Below, piece by piece: positions 6,666-15,352 of a DNA stretch of 16,369 nt. The stretch spans positions 27,140 to 43,508 of the forward strand of contig DERZ01000003.1 of NCBI GenBank assembly GCA_002361155.1, in the 5' to 3' direction. This DNA comes from Porphyromonadaceae bacterium UBA3327 (GTDB lineage Bacteria > Bacteroidota > Bacteroidia > Bacteroidales > Muribaculaceae). Position numbers and translations under genes: made by a program. The stretch's first letter is position 1. Every line of letters starts with the position of its first letter. The notes under the pieces were generated by a model that had not been told where the DNA came from, searched no databases, and worked only from the letters and a program-made list of their open reading frames with translations.

Positions 6666-8098
6666 ACCTTGATTTGCAGGCCGCGCAGTCTGTCGCGGCA
6701 CAGTTCCTTAAGTTCCTCGCTACGTTCACTGCGCTCTATGAGATCTGCCTCGTCATTCTTCGGCACTTTGGGAAGCGTGACATGCAGCAATGCCCATCCC
6801 GCGATTCCGGAGATAAGCGAACCGGCCAGAATGCCGAGTTTCGCTTCATTGAGCAGCAGCGAGGTCACCGGGTCGCCGCCAAACGACAGATTGGCGATGA
6901 ACAGCGAGACCGTGAATCCTATTCCTGCAAGTACCGACACCGAGGCCAGACTTGCCCACGAGGTACCTTCGGGCATACGTGCGATCTTGAGTCTGATGGC
7001 AGCCCACGACATGAGGAATATACCGAGAAACTTACCGGCCACAAGACCGAGGATAATAGCCAGACTGACTCCGCTGACCACCATGCCCGGGGTCATGTCG
7101 CCGAAGAAAATCCCGGCATTGGCAAAGGCGAAGAGAGGAATAATCAGATAGTTCACGAGCGGATGCAGTGTATCCTCCATATCCTGAAGCGGAGAAATAA
7201 CTTTGTCTGATGCAGTCTCGATCTCTTTCAGCCAGTTCATCTGATCCTTGTCCAGAATGGTTCGGGAGTTGAGCTGTTCGTCATCATCGTTTGCAAAATA
7301 TGATATGTTTTTCCTGATGGTCTTCACATATCTCTTGGGCGCGAACACCGGCTTCGCAGGGACAGTGAACGCCACTATCACGCCGGCGATCGTGGGATGT
7401 ATTCCGGACTGCAGGAAAAAGAACCACACGAATATTCCGATTCCTGCATAGAAAAGTTTAGACTGGATTCCCAGCCACCCCCCTGCAAGCAGCATGAAGA
7501 TGCATCCGGCCGCCCAGAGAATCGACGTGACATCTATCTGCTGGCTATAGAAAATGGCGATCACAAGTATACCGCCTATATCGTCGACAACCGCGAGTGT
7601 GGTGATGAATATTTTCAGCCCGACAGGCACCCGGCGCCCGAGCATGGCAAGGATACCGAGCGTGAAAGCGATGTCGGTGGCCATCGGTATCGCCGCGCCG
7701 CCGGCATAGTCGGTGCCACGCGAACAGAGCCAGTAGATGAGCACGGGCATACCCATGCCTCCTATGGCCGCGATGATGGGAAGAATCGCGTTCTTTATAG
7801 AGGAAAGCTCTCCCACAAGAATCTCGCGCTTTATCTCAAGACCCACCGAGAAAAAGAATATCGCCATCAGCGCGTCGTTGATGAACTCCATCACCGACAT
7901 CGGGCGACCGTGATGGCTGAAGAGGTTGAAGTTTCCGATGCGCAATTCTATCTCATTCAGCCAAAGGCTGTTGTAAAACTCCGTAAATGGAGGAATGTTC
8001 ACTATTACCAAAGCAAGCAAAGTGGCGACAATCAATACGTTGCCGCCATTTGCATAGTTTTTCAGCGTCTTTTGCGCTGTAAAGAATACGGATGCCAT
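6644..8098 (-). CDS. nhaA: Na+/H+ antiporter NhaA
   Basis: NhaA exports sodium (or lithium) in exchange for protons across the inner membrane. The 484-residue protein shows the conserved block INDALMAIFFFSVGLEIKRE (73-92), the discontinuous-helix motif with D142 (ATDIAF), the essential aspartate pair D172-D173 (AVVDDIGG, equivalent to E. coli D163/D164) and K356 (GLVAGKFLGI, equivalent to K300). It is about 100 residues longer than the E. coli protein because of a charged loop at roughly 247-310 and a hydrophilic C-terminal tail from about 442, a form usual in Bacteroidota. The ATG at 8098 follows a 67-bp gap after the peroxiredoxin gene; no TAnnTTTG box was found in that gap, so readthrough from bcp is likely. 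Its 3' end is convergent with the PHP gene, 31 bp apart. Confidence 0.97.
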   Translation of the reverse strand: MASVFFTAQKTLKNYANGGNVLIVATLLALVIVNIPPFTEFYNSLWLNEIELRIGNFNLFSHHGRPMSVMEFINDALMAIFFFSVGLEIKREILVGELSSIKNAILPIIAAIGGMGMPVLIYWLCSRGTDYAGGAAIPMATDIAFTLGILAMLGRRVPVGLKIFITTLAVVDDIGGILVIAIFYSQQIDVTSILWAAGCIFMLLAGGWLGIQSKLFYAGIGIFVWFFFLQSGIHPTIAGVIVAFTVPAKPVFAPKRYVKTIRKNISYFANDDDEQLNSRTILDKDQMNWLKEIETASDKVISPLQDMEDTLHPLVNYLIIPLFAFANAGIFFGDMTPGMVVSGVSLAIILGLVAGKFLGIFLMSWAAIRLKIARMPEGTSWASLASVSVLAGIGFTVSLFIANLSFGGDPVTSLLLNEAKLGILAGSLISGIAGWALLHVTLPKVPKNDEADLIERSERSEELKELCRDRLRGLQIKVKRTGGD

Positions 8099-8114
8099 GT
8101 TGTGTGTGTGTTGC

Positions 8115-8161
8115 AGGATTTCATGCCTTCAGTAGTTTGAATCCTGAAGTTTATATTTCAG
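8115..8161 (-). other. Overlapping alternative inverted repeats between bcp and nhaA
   Basis: Three inverted repeats share bases and so exclude one another: AGGATT (8115-8120)/AATCCT (8140-8145), CTTCAG (8127-8132)/CTGAAG (8144-8149) and CTGAA (8144-8148)/TTCAG (8157-8161). In RNA they could switch between conformations ahead of nhaA. No T-run or known riboswitch fold was recognised, so this may be chance. Confidence 0.3.
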
Positions 8162-8165
8162 TGGA

Positions 8166-8642
8166 TCAGGCCGGATTGGGATTGTTTCGGCCGTCAAGAA
8201 GCTCGAAAAGCTGTTCGGCCGCGGCCTTGGTCTTCACCTTGTCGATCTTGTCGGTGACAGTGCCGTCATGGTCGCAGATGAATGTGGTCCGCAGAATGCC
8301 GAGATATTCTCTGCCGGCCATTTTCTTTACGGCCCAGACTCCGGCTTTCTCGCATAACCGCACATCCGTATCGGCCACGAGCGGGAACGGAAGACACTGC
8401 TTCTCGGCAAATTTCCGGTGGCTTGCCTCCGAATCCTTGCTTACACCGATGATCTGATAACCCATATCGAGAAAAGTCCGGTAATTGTCACGCAGACTCA
8501 CTGCCTCAAGGGTACACCCCGAAGTGTTGTCCTTGGGATAAAAATATATGATGAACTTTTTATCCGGAAAATCCGAAAGTCGCACATCTTTGCCCTCGGC
8601 ATCCACACCGAGAAGATCAGGAAATTTATCACCTATGTTCAT
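8166..8642 (-). CDS. bcp: Peroxiredoxin of the Bcp/PrxQ type (thioredoxin-dependent thiol peroxidase)
   Basis: This 158-residue cytoplasmic enzyme reduces hydrogen peroxide and organic hydroperoxides with thiols. The universal peroxiredoxin motif PxxxTxxC is seen as PKDNTSGC with peroxidatic C43; the active-site arginine is R118 (ILRTTF). In many Bcp proteins the resolving cysteine lies five residues later (GCTxEAC); here that position is V48. C83 (EKQCLPF) sits in the helix where another Bcp subgroup carries its resolving cysteine, so a 43-83 disulfide is possible. The gene lies between lepA (which ends in a terminator) and nhaA, all on the minus strand. No consensus promoter was found in the 8643-8710 stretch. 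The name bcp follows family usage. Confidence 0.93.
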   Translation of the reverse strand: MNIGDKFPDLLGVDAEGKDVRLSDFPDKKFIIYFYPKDNTSGCTLEAVSLRDNYRTFLDMGYQIIGVSKDSEASHRKFAEKQCLPFPLVADTDVRLCEKAGVWAVKKMAGREYLGILRTTFICDHDGTVTDKIDKVKTKAAAEQLFELLDGRNNPNPA

Positions 8643-8710
8643 AATCCTTAATTTGTTTACTCCTCCCCTCTACAGTTGTGGGGAAATTGCAGAAAGAAAG
8701 ATTTTATTAT

Positions 8711-8753
8711 AAAAACATTCGCGCCGCCCAAGGGTTCATCCTATAGCGGCGCG
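8711..8753 (-). terminator. Rho-independent terminator of lepA
   Basis: On the minus strand a GC-rich perfect 8-bp stem CGCGCCGC (8753-8746) / GCGGCGCG (8727-8720), with an 18-nt loop, is followed by AATG and TTTTT. It begins 7 bp past the lepA stop codon, separating lepA from bcp. Confidence 0.75.
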
Positions 8754-8760
8754 GTTTGTG

Positions 8761-10548
<1,788 letters not shown>

Positions 10549-10569
10549 CTATGCTGATAATATAATGTG

Positions 10570-10601
10570 CAAAGATACAATTTTCCCGCAAAACAGACAA
10601 A
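10570..10601 (-). promoter_or_regulatory. Bacteroidota-type promoter of lepA
   Basis: On the minus strand TTTG (10601-10598), a 20-bp spacer and TATCTTTG (10577-10570) match the consensus exactly. Transcription should start around 10564, giving a leader of about 15 nt before the lepA ATG at 10548. Confidence 0.8.
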
Positions 10602-10623
10602 ATCCGCCCATAATGCGTTGCCG

Positions 10624-12018
10624 TCATCGCACGGCGACTTTGACGCTGCACGCTCCTGATCTGACAATGTAGACCCCCGGACGGCATGAGGCTGTCAGGC
10701 CGTATCTGAGTCTCTGTATGTCGGCTTCAGCGGACGAACGATTGTATATCAGGCGGCCGTCGGCAGAGTGGACGGTCACGTTACCGCCGGATCCATCAGT
10801 TATATATATGCCGCCATCTACAGCGTATGCGATCTCGAAGTCAGCGATAACCGCGTCGTCGAAGCCTGTTGTCCGCGGCTCCGTGTCCCAGCCTGTATCG
10901 ATGTGACGCTTATTGATTATCAGAGCCAGACGGTTCATTACTTCCTGGTCCTTGGGATCTTTGGAATTGCAGAAATCAAAGACTGCCTGACGCCCGTTGT
11001 AGTATGCCACAGGCATGTACTCGAAAACCTGTTCTGTTTCGAAATAGTCAATGTAGTCGACAAGACGCTGATAAAATTCAGGGTGATGGGCGTGCAGTCC
11101 GGAGTTGGGGGCTATAGTCGTGTAGGTAATGTCTGAATTAGGGATGTAATTGTAGTCGAGACCTTCGAATTCCATCTCAAGATAGACATCGTTGTCCCAT
11201 GCATAGTTGATAGCGTCAGTCAGCCGTTCAAGCGGAGTCTCTTTTTTGAAATAATAACCGGGCTGTATGTAGCATACGTCCATGCCCCATTCTTTCCAAC
11301 GGTCAGCTCCGCGGGCCCCGTAATATGGGATCCAATAGACTTTAAGTCCGAGCGAGTGGAAATAGTTGTTGACTTCGGGTATCACGGTATTCCAATAGTC
11401 CTCGAAAAAAGACTCTTTTGTCCAGTAGATGCCGTCGAGCTCGATATTCTTGAACCCTGCTTTTTCCCAGCGCTTGATAAATTCGTCGGCATACCATTTC
11501 ATGGTCTTGATTTTGCCTGCGTCGGTCGATATGTTGATGCTTTCTCCGTAGAGGCTTCCCCATATCTGCGAAGGCTTGTCGGGCACAGGCGCGTTGAAGA
11601 CGATCTTGTGTTTGTGTCCCGGTTGCCCCAGCGATGGCGTAAGTTCGCCGATGAGCTCGTCGAGAGCTGAGAGGCCGGATCCTTTGTCTTGTCCGAACTG
11701 GATGTCCAATAGACGTTCCCAATGTGATCTGCGTGAAGGGTTGCCGTCAAATTCTCCGAGGCTTACAGTCGTGCCGTTCTCGTCATACATCATGTAGTCG
11801 AGAAAGAGGAACCCGTCGAATTTCCAGGATTGTGTTCTGTCGGGATAAGTATGAACCACATAAGGCAAAAACTTTTCTTTAGTCCATTCGGGCCTGTTTT
11901 GGCTACCTATGTATATAAGCGCCAGATCGTCAATGTCTGTAGCCGGAGATAACTGCCCCGCTTTCAGTCCGGATGAAAGCATTGACAACGCGGCCAATAA
12001 CAAAACTTGTTTTTTCAT
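10624..12018 (-). CDS. Secreted DUF4855 family protein with a C-terminal sorting-like domain
   Basis: The 464-residue product begins with a signal peptide (MKKQVLLLAALSMLSSGLKA, residues 1-20). The body (about 28-370) resembles DUF4855: IYIGSQNRPEW near 36, YPDRTQSWKFDGFLFLDYM near 58-76, ELDGIYWTKESF near 195, and VCYIQPGYYF near 255. The spread of acidic and aromatic residues after predicted strands suggests a sugar-hydrolase-like TIM barrel, but that is inference and no enzyme activity is known to me. The last 70 residues (about 395-464) look like a type A C-terminal sorting domain of type IX secretion: short strands, SADGRLIYN, then PGVYIVRSG and a terminal VKVAVR. It has its own promoter at 12069-12099 and faces nhaD divergently. 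No polysaccharide-utilisation genes adjoin it. Confidence 0.82.
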   Translation of the reverse strand: MKKQVLLLAALSMLSSGLKAGQLSPATDIDDLALIYIGSQNRPEWTKEKFLPYVVHTYPDRTQSWKFDGFLFLDYMMYDENGTTVSLGEFDGNPSRRSHWERLLDIQFGQDKGSGLSALDELIGELTPSLGQPGHKHKIVFNAPVPDKPSQIWGSLYGESINISTDAGKIKTMKWYADEFIKRWEKAGFKNIELDGIYWTKESFFEDYWNTVIPEVNNYFHSLGLKVYWIPYYGARGADRWKEWGMDVCYIQPGYYFKKETPLERLTDAINYAWDNDVYLEMEFEGLDYNYIPNSDITYTTIAPNSGLHAHHPEFYQRLVDYIDYFETEQVFEYMPVAYYNGRQAVFDFCNSKDPKDQEVMNRLALIINKRHIDTGWDTEPRTTGFDDAVIADFEIAYAVDGGIYITDGSGGNVTVHSADGRLIYNRSSAEADIQRLRYGLTASCRPGVYIVRSGACSVKVAVR

Positions 12019-12068
12019 ATTGGTGATATATATTAAGATTAAAGGGCGGATTTAGATATGGGTTGATG

Positions 12069-12099
12069 CAAAGGTATATATTTCATATCAATCAACAAA
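12069..12099 (-). promoter_or_regulatory. Bacteroidota-type promoter of the DUF4855 gene
   Basis: On the minus strand TTTG (12099-12096), a 19-bp spacer and TACCTTTG (12076-12069) match the consensus exactly. The leader would be about 45 nt and AT-rich. Confidence 0.8.
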
Positions 12100-12182
12100 A
12101 TTAATTTCAGGATGTTTGAGTGTTTGCATTAGAAAGCTTAACAATAATTAGCTAAAAATTATCGAAAAACATCAGTTTCGGG

Positions 12183-12215
12183 TTTGGCGGTAACGGAAAT
12201 AATTCTCTATATTTG
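12183..12215 (+). promoter_or_regulatory. Bacteroidota-type promoter of nhaD
   Basis: TTTG (12183-12186), a 21-bp spacer and TATATTTG (12208-12215) match the consensus. The start of transcription near 12221 gives a leader of about 78 nt before the nhaD ATG at 12300. The rest of the 12019-12299 spacer is AT-rich and no further gene was found in it. Confidence 0.75.
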
Positions 12216-12230
12216 CAGAAAAATTTCCGT
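12193..12230. promoter_or_regulatory. Operator-like inverted repeat around the nhaD -7 box
   Basis: ACGGAAAT (12193-12200) and ATTTCCGT (12223-12230) form a perfect 8-bp inverted repeat with a 22-bp spacer that contains the -7 box (12208-12215). Half-site centres are about 30 bp (three helical turns) apart, which suits a dimeric regulator or looping pair. The left arm lies in the promoter spacer and the right arm at or just past the start of transcription. Confidence 0.45.
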
Positions 12231-12251
12231 AATTGATGCGGAAAGTTGCCA

Positions 12252-12274
12252 ATTCATTACTGTTTATTCATTAC
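12252..12274 (+). repeat. Short direct repeat in the nhaD leader
   Basis: ATTCATTAC occurs at 12252-12260 and 12266-12274 (14-bp period) in the untranslated leader of nhaD. A weaker third copy (GTCATTGTTAC) lies near 12285. It may be chance in AT-rich DNA. Confidence 0.3.
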
Positions 12275-12299
12275 TTAAATCTAAGTCATTGTTACATCG

Positions 12300-13712
12300 A
12301 TGATTGTTACTTTAATTCTGTTATTTATGGTCGGCTATCTGTGTATAGCCCTGGAGCACACTTTGCGTATAGACAAAACCGCTATAGCGCTTTTGCTCGG
12401 AATGGTGATGTGGATTGTCTATGCCCTTGGAGCGGAGTGGATAGTGCCTTTGGTCGATAATGAGGATCTTGCGCGTTTTGTCAGCGAGAATCCCCGGCTC
12501 GCGGGCAGTTCGTTCGCCCACCAGTGTCTTGACTATGTGTTAAATGTCAAGATCGTCGAAGCACTGGGTGACATTTCGCAGACATTATTCTTTCTGATCG
12601 GTGCGATGACTATAGTAGAACTGATTGATGTCCACGGCGGTTTTACCGTGATTACCGACCATATCAACACCCGCAGCAAGCGTAAGCTGCTCTATGTGAT
12701 ATGTGCCACCACTTTTGTTTTTTCGGCTGTGCTTGACAACATGACCACGACAATCGTGATGATATTACTGCTTAGAAAACTTGTTTCGGACAGGAATGAG
12801 CGGTGGCTTTATGCGGGCATGATCATTATTGCCGCCAATACCGGCGGCGCATGGTCGCCCATCGGCGATGTCACGACTATTATGCTATGGGTCAAAGGCA
12901 ATGTGACGGCTCCGGCTCTGATAAGTTATGTGCTGTTGCCGAGTATTGCGGCAATGGTTGTGCCTATGTTAAGTACGGCCAAGCTGCTCAGCGGCCGTCT
13001 CCCCGAAATGGCTCAGGAGAGCAAGGCCGTCAGCGAGATATCGTCGCGCGAACGTAAAACGATCTTTTATCTCGGTGTCTGCGGACTGATTTTCGTGCCT
13101 GTTTTCAAGACCATTACCCATCTTCCTCCCTTTGTCGGCATTCTGCTTGTGCTTGCGGTGCTCTGGGTTTTCACCGAACTGTTCTATAACGGTAAGATGC
13201 TCGACCGCTCGCGTGAGCACCGTCTGCCAAAAGTAATCTCGCGTATCGACATGCCTTCGATTTTGTTTTTCCTCGGCATACTTATGGCGGTGTCGGTGCT
13301 CGATGCCTCCGGTATATTGAGCGCGACCTCGCAGTTTCTGGACGAACATGTCCATAATGTCTATGTGATAGATGTCCTTCTCGGAGTGTTGTCATCGATA
13401 TTCGACAACGTTCCGCTCGTGGCGGGTGTGATGGGCATGTATCCCGTTGCTTTGCCCGGGTCAGTTGATTATGCGGCCAACTTTGTCGTCGACGGAACGT
13501 TCTGGGAATTTCTCAGCTATTGCGCCGGAGTCGGTGGTAGTCTGCTCATCATCGGTTCGGCGGCAGGTGTGATAGCGATGGGCCTCGAGCGTATCACCTT
13601 CGGATGGTATTTCAAGCGCTTCACCTGGCTTGCGTTTCTCGGATATCTCGCGGGTGCTCTCGTCTATATGCTGGAAGTATTCTTTATGAAAGCTCCATAT
13701 CTCGGCCTTTAA
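12300..13712 (+). CDS. nhaD: Na+/H+ antiporter NhaD
   Basis: NhaD is an ion-transporter-superfamily sodium/proton antiporter unrelated in fold lineage to NhaA. The 470-residue membrane protein has family landmarks YLCIALEHTLRIDKTA (13-28), FFLIGAMTIVELIDVHGGF (97-115), SAVLDNMTTTIVM (142-154), AANTGGAWSPIGDVTTIMLW (178-197), a second DNVPL hairpin (369-373) and CAGVGGSLLIIGSAAGV (408-424), giving the two inverted halves typical of the family. The ATG at 12300 starts at the first membrane helix; no in-frame earlier start exists. It is driven by the promoter at 12183-12215 with an operator-like inverted repeat, and is followed after 35 bp by the ATPase-DUF4435 gene. With nhaA in the same window the cell has two sodium extrusion routes close together. 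Confidence 0.96.
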   Translation: MIVTLILLFMVGYLCIALEHTLRIDKTAIALLLGMVMWIVYALGAEWIVPLVDNEDLARFVSENPRLAGSSFAHQCLDYVLNVKIVEALGDISQTLFFLIGAMTIVELIDVHGGFTVITDHINTRSKRKLLYVICATTFVFSAVLDNMTTTIVMILLLRKLVSDRNERWLYAGMIIIAANTGGAWSPIGDVTTIMLWVKGNVTAPALISYVLLPSIAAMVVPMLSTAKLLSGRLPEMAQESKAVSEISSRERKTIFYLGVCGLIFVPVFKTITHLPPFVGILLVLAVLWVFTELFYNGKMLDRSREHRLPKVISRIDMPSILFFLGILMAVSVLDASGILSATSQFLDEHVHNVYVIDVLLGVLSSIFDNVPLVAGVMGMYPVALPGSVDYAANFVVDGTFWEFLSYCAGVGGSLLIIGSAAGVIAMGLERITFGWYFKRFTWLAFLGYLAGALVYMLEVFFMKAPYLGL

Positions 13713-13747
13713 AACACTCTCTTATAACAACACTCAAATATCAGATT

Positions 13748-15325
13748 ATGAAAATCTCTCTTCCCCGATGCAGACAGGGCGAACCTGTGACGATCGAAAG
13801 CAACGGTTATCCGGTTGTGATTATCGGAGCCAACGGTGCAGGGAAATCGCGCTTCACCGCACAGCTGGCGTCGTCGCTGGGCGAACGGGCGTTCTCTCTT
13901 TCTGCTCTCCACGGCCTTTATGTCCGCGACAGCGACAGTCTGAGGCAATCTTCAGTGGAGAGTATATGCGAGCCCGAGGTCGTCGACGGCGTCATCAGAG
14001 ACGGTCGTTGCAATGAACTCGACCTGATGCTGTTGCAGTTGATGCGCGACGAGATGGTCAACCTGCTCAACTATAAGCTGCTCAAGGCCGATGGTCGTGA
14101 TGCGGAGCTTAAACGCACACGCCTCGATCGTGTTATCGAACTGTGGCAGGAAGTGTTTCCAGGCAACAGGATATTGGTTGGAAGCGGTCGGTTTCTATTT
14201 AGCCGCGCAAACGCCGAAGACAGGTATTCGGCCGTAAGGTTGTCTGACGGCGAGCAGGCGGTCATATATTATATAGCCGGTGTGCTGTATGCACCCCGCC
14301 ATGCAGCGATATTCATCAACTCGCCCGAGATGTTTCTTCATCCTACGATCATGCAGGCTCTCTGGACGAGAATAGAAATGCTCAGGCCCGACTGCACATT
14401 TATATATACGACCCACGATCTGGAATTCACATCTTCGCGTGGCCATGCTTCGGTTATCTGGGTAAGAGACTATGACCAGGCGGCAGTTGACTGGGACTAT
14501 TCCGTGCTTCCAGACAGTTCTAACATCACCGACGATGTCTATCAGGCCATTATCGGAGCCCGTAAACCAGTGCTTTTCATCGAAGGCGACGGGGTGCATT
14601 CGATTGATTCGAAACTTTATCCCCTGGTGTTTAAGGAATTTACCGTCAAATCGCTCGGCAGCTGCAACAAAGTGACCGAGGCCACGAGATCGTTCAACGA
14701 TCTCAACGGCTTCCATCACATGGATAGCTACGGCATCGTCGACCGCGACCGGCGGGATGAACATGAGGTGCAGTATCTGCGCGGCAAGCGCGTGATGGTG
14801 CCCGAGGTCGCCGAGATCGAAAACATACTGATGCTCGAGGACGTGATAAAGGTTGTCGCGCGAAGCCGCGGACGCAATCCCGAGAAGGTGTTCGACAAAG
14901 TCAGCCGTGCGGTGATATCACAGTTTTCTCTGGCACTGAAGCAGCAGGCGCTCCTGCATACGCGCCACCGTGTGAAGCGCACTGTCGAATATCGTATCGA
15001 CGGACGTTTCACAAATATCGCGATGCTGGAGTCGCATATCATGAAACTGCATGACGAGATCGCGCCGCGAAAAATTTATGAGGCGTATTGCAGGCAGTTC
15101 CGTCAGTATGTTGAGACTAACGACTATGCCGCTGTGCTAAAGGTGTATAATCAGAAATCCATGCTTCCCGCGAGCAATGTCGCAGCCCTGTGCGGTCTCA
15201 GAAACAAAGATGAGTATGTGGCTGCGATCATAGAGCTGCTGCGTCGTCCGGGCGATGAGGCTCAGATGATAAGTCAGGCGGTCAAGCGCTGTTTCGGCCT
15301 CGACGGCAACGTTGCGGCCGGATAA
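13748..15325 (+). CDS. Fused AAA/ABC-type ATPase and DUF4435 (TOPRIM-like) protein, PARIS AriA-AriB-like
   Basis: The 525-residue protein joins two parts. The N-terminal ATPase (about 1-265) is of the SMC/ABC-like AAA_15/AAA_21 kind: Walker A GANGAGKS (27-34), an ABC-signature-like LSDGEQ (165-170), Walker B region IFINSPEMFLHP (188-199) and an H-loop-like YTTHDLEF (220-227). The Walker B aspartate is asparagine (N191) and the next, usually glutamate, is serine. The C-terminal part (about 270-440) fits DUF4435 with TOPRIM-type acidic motifs: FIEGD (E279), VDRDRR (D332, D334) and EIENILML (356-363). DUF4435 is the nuclease AriB of the PARIS anti-phage system, whose partner AriA is an ATPase; fused versions are known. 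Defence is inferred from architecture; a housekeeping role is possible. An earlier ATG at 13604 is rejected because it lies within nhaD; 13748 sits 35 bp after nhaD and seven codons before the first conserved strand. Confidence 0.85.
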   Translation: MKISLPRCRQGEPVTIESNGYPVVIIGANGAGKSRFTAQLASSLGERAFSLSALHGLYVRDSDSLRQSSVESICEPEVVDGVIRDGRCNELDLMLLQLMRDEMVNLLNYKLLKADGRDAELKRTRLDRVIELWQEVFPGNRILVGSGRFLFSRANAEDRYSAVRLSDGEQAVIYYIAGVLYAPRHAAIFINSPEMFLHPTIMQALWTRIEMLRPDCTFIYTTHDLEFTSSRGHASVIWVRDYDQAAVDWDYSVLPDSSNITDDVYQAIIGARKPVLFIEGDGVHSIDSKLYPLVFKEFTVKSLGSCNKVTEATRSFNDLNGFHHMDSYGIVDRDRRDEHEVQYLRGKRVMVPEVAEIENILMLEDVIKVVARSRGRNPEKVFDKVSRAVISQFSLALKQQALLHTRHRVKRTVEYRIDGRFTNIAMLESHIMKLHDEIAPRKIYEAYCRQFRQYVETNDYAAVLKVYNQKSMLPASNVAALCGLRNKDEYVAAIIELLRRPGDEAQMISQAVKRCFGLDGNVAAG

Positions 15326-15352
15326 AAGCTTGTTTTTAAGCGCTCTCTAAGG

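Noticed and set aside
8099..8110. Short TG dinucleotide repeat just upstream of nhaA, as a phase-variation tract
   Set aside because: It has only about five units and lies outside the reading frame; length changes would have little predictable effect.
12233..12460. 75-codon plus-strand frame that begins in the nhaD leader
   Set aside because: It runs out of frame into the first third of nhaD and has no recognisable domain. Translation of its start region cannot be excluded but nothing supports it.
13604..13747. Earlier in-frame start for the ATPase-DUF4435 gene
   Set aside because: The extra 48 codons lie mostly inside the nhaD coding region, and the sequence before the Walker A strand starts naturally at 13748.
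15328..15341. GCTT-TTTTT-AAGC as a terminator between the ATPase gene and the M23 gene
   Set aside because: The stem is only 4 bp and the T-run is in the loop, so it does not have the form of an intrinsic terminator.
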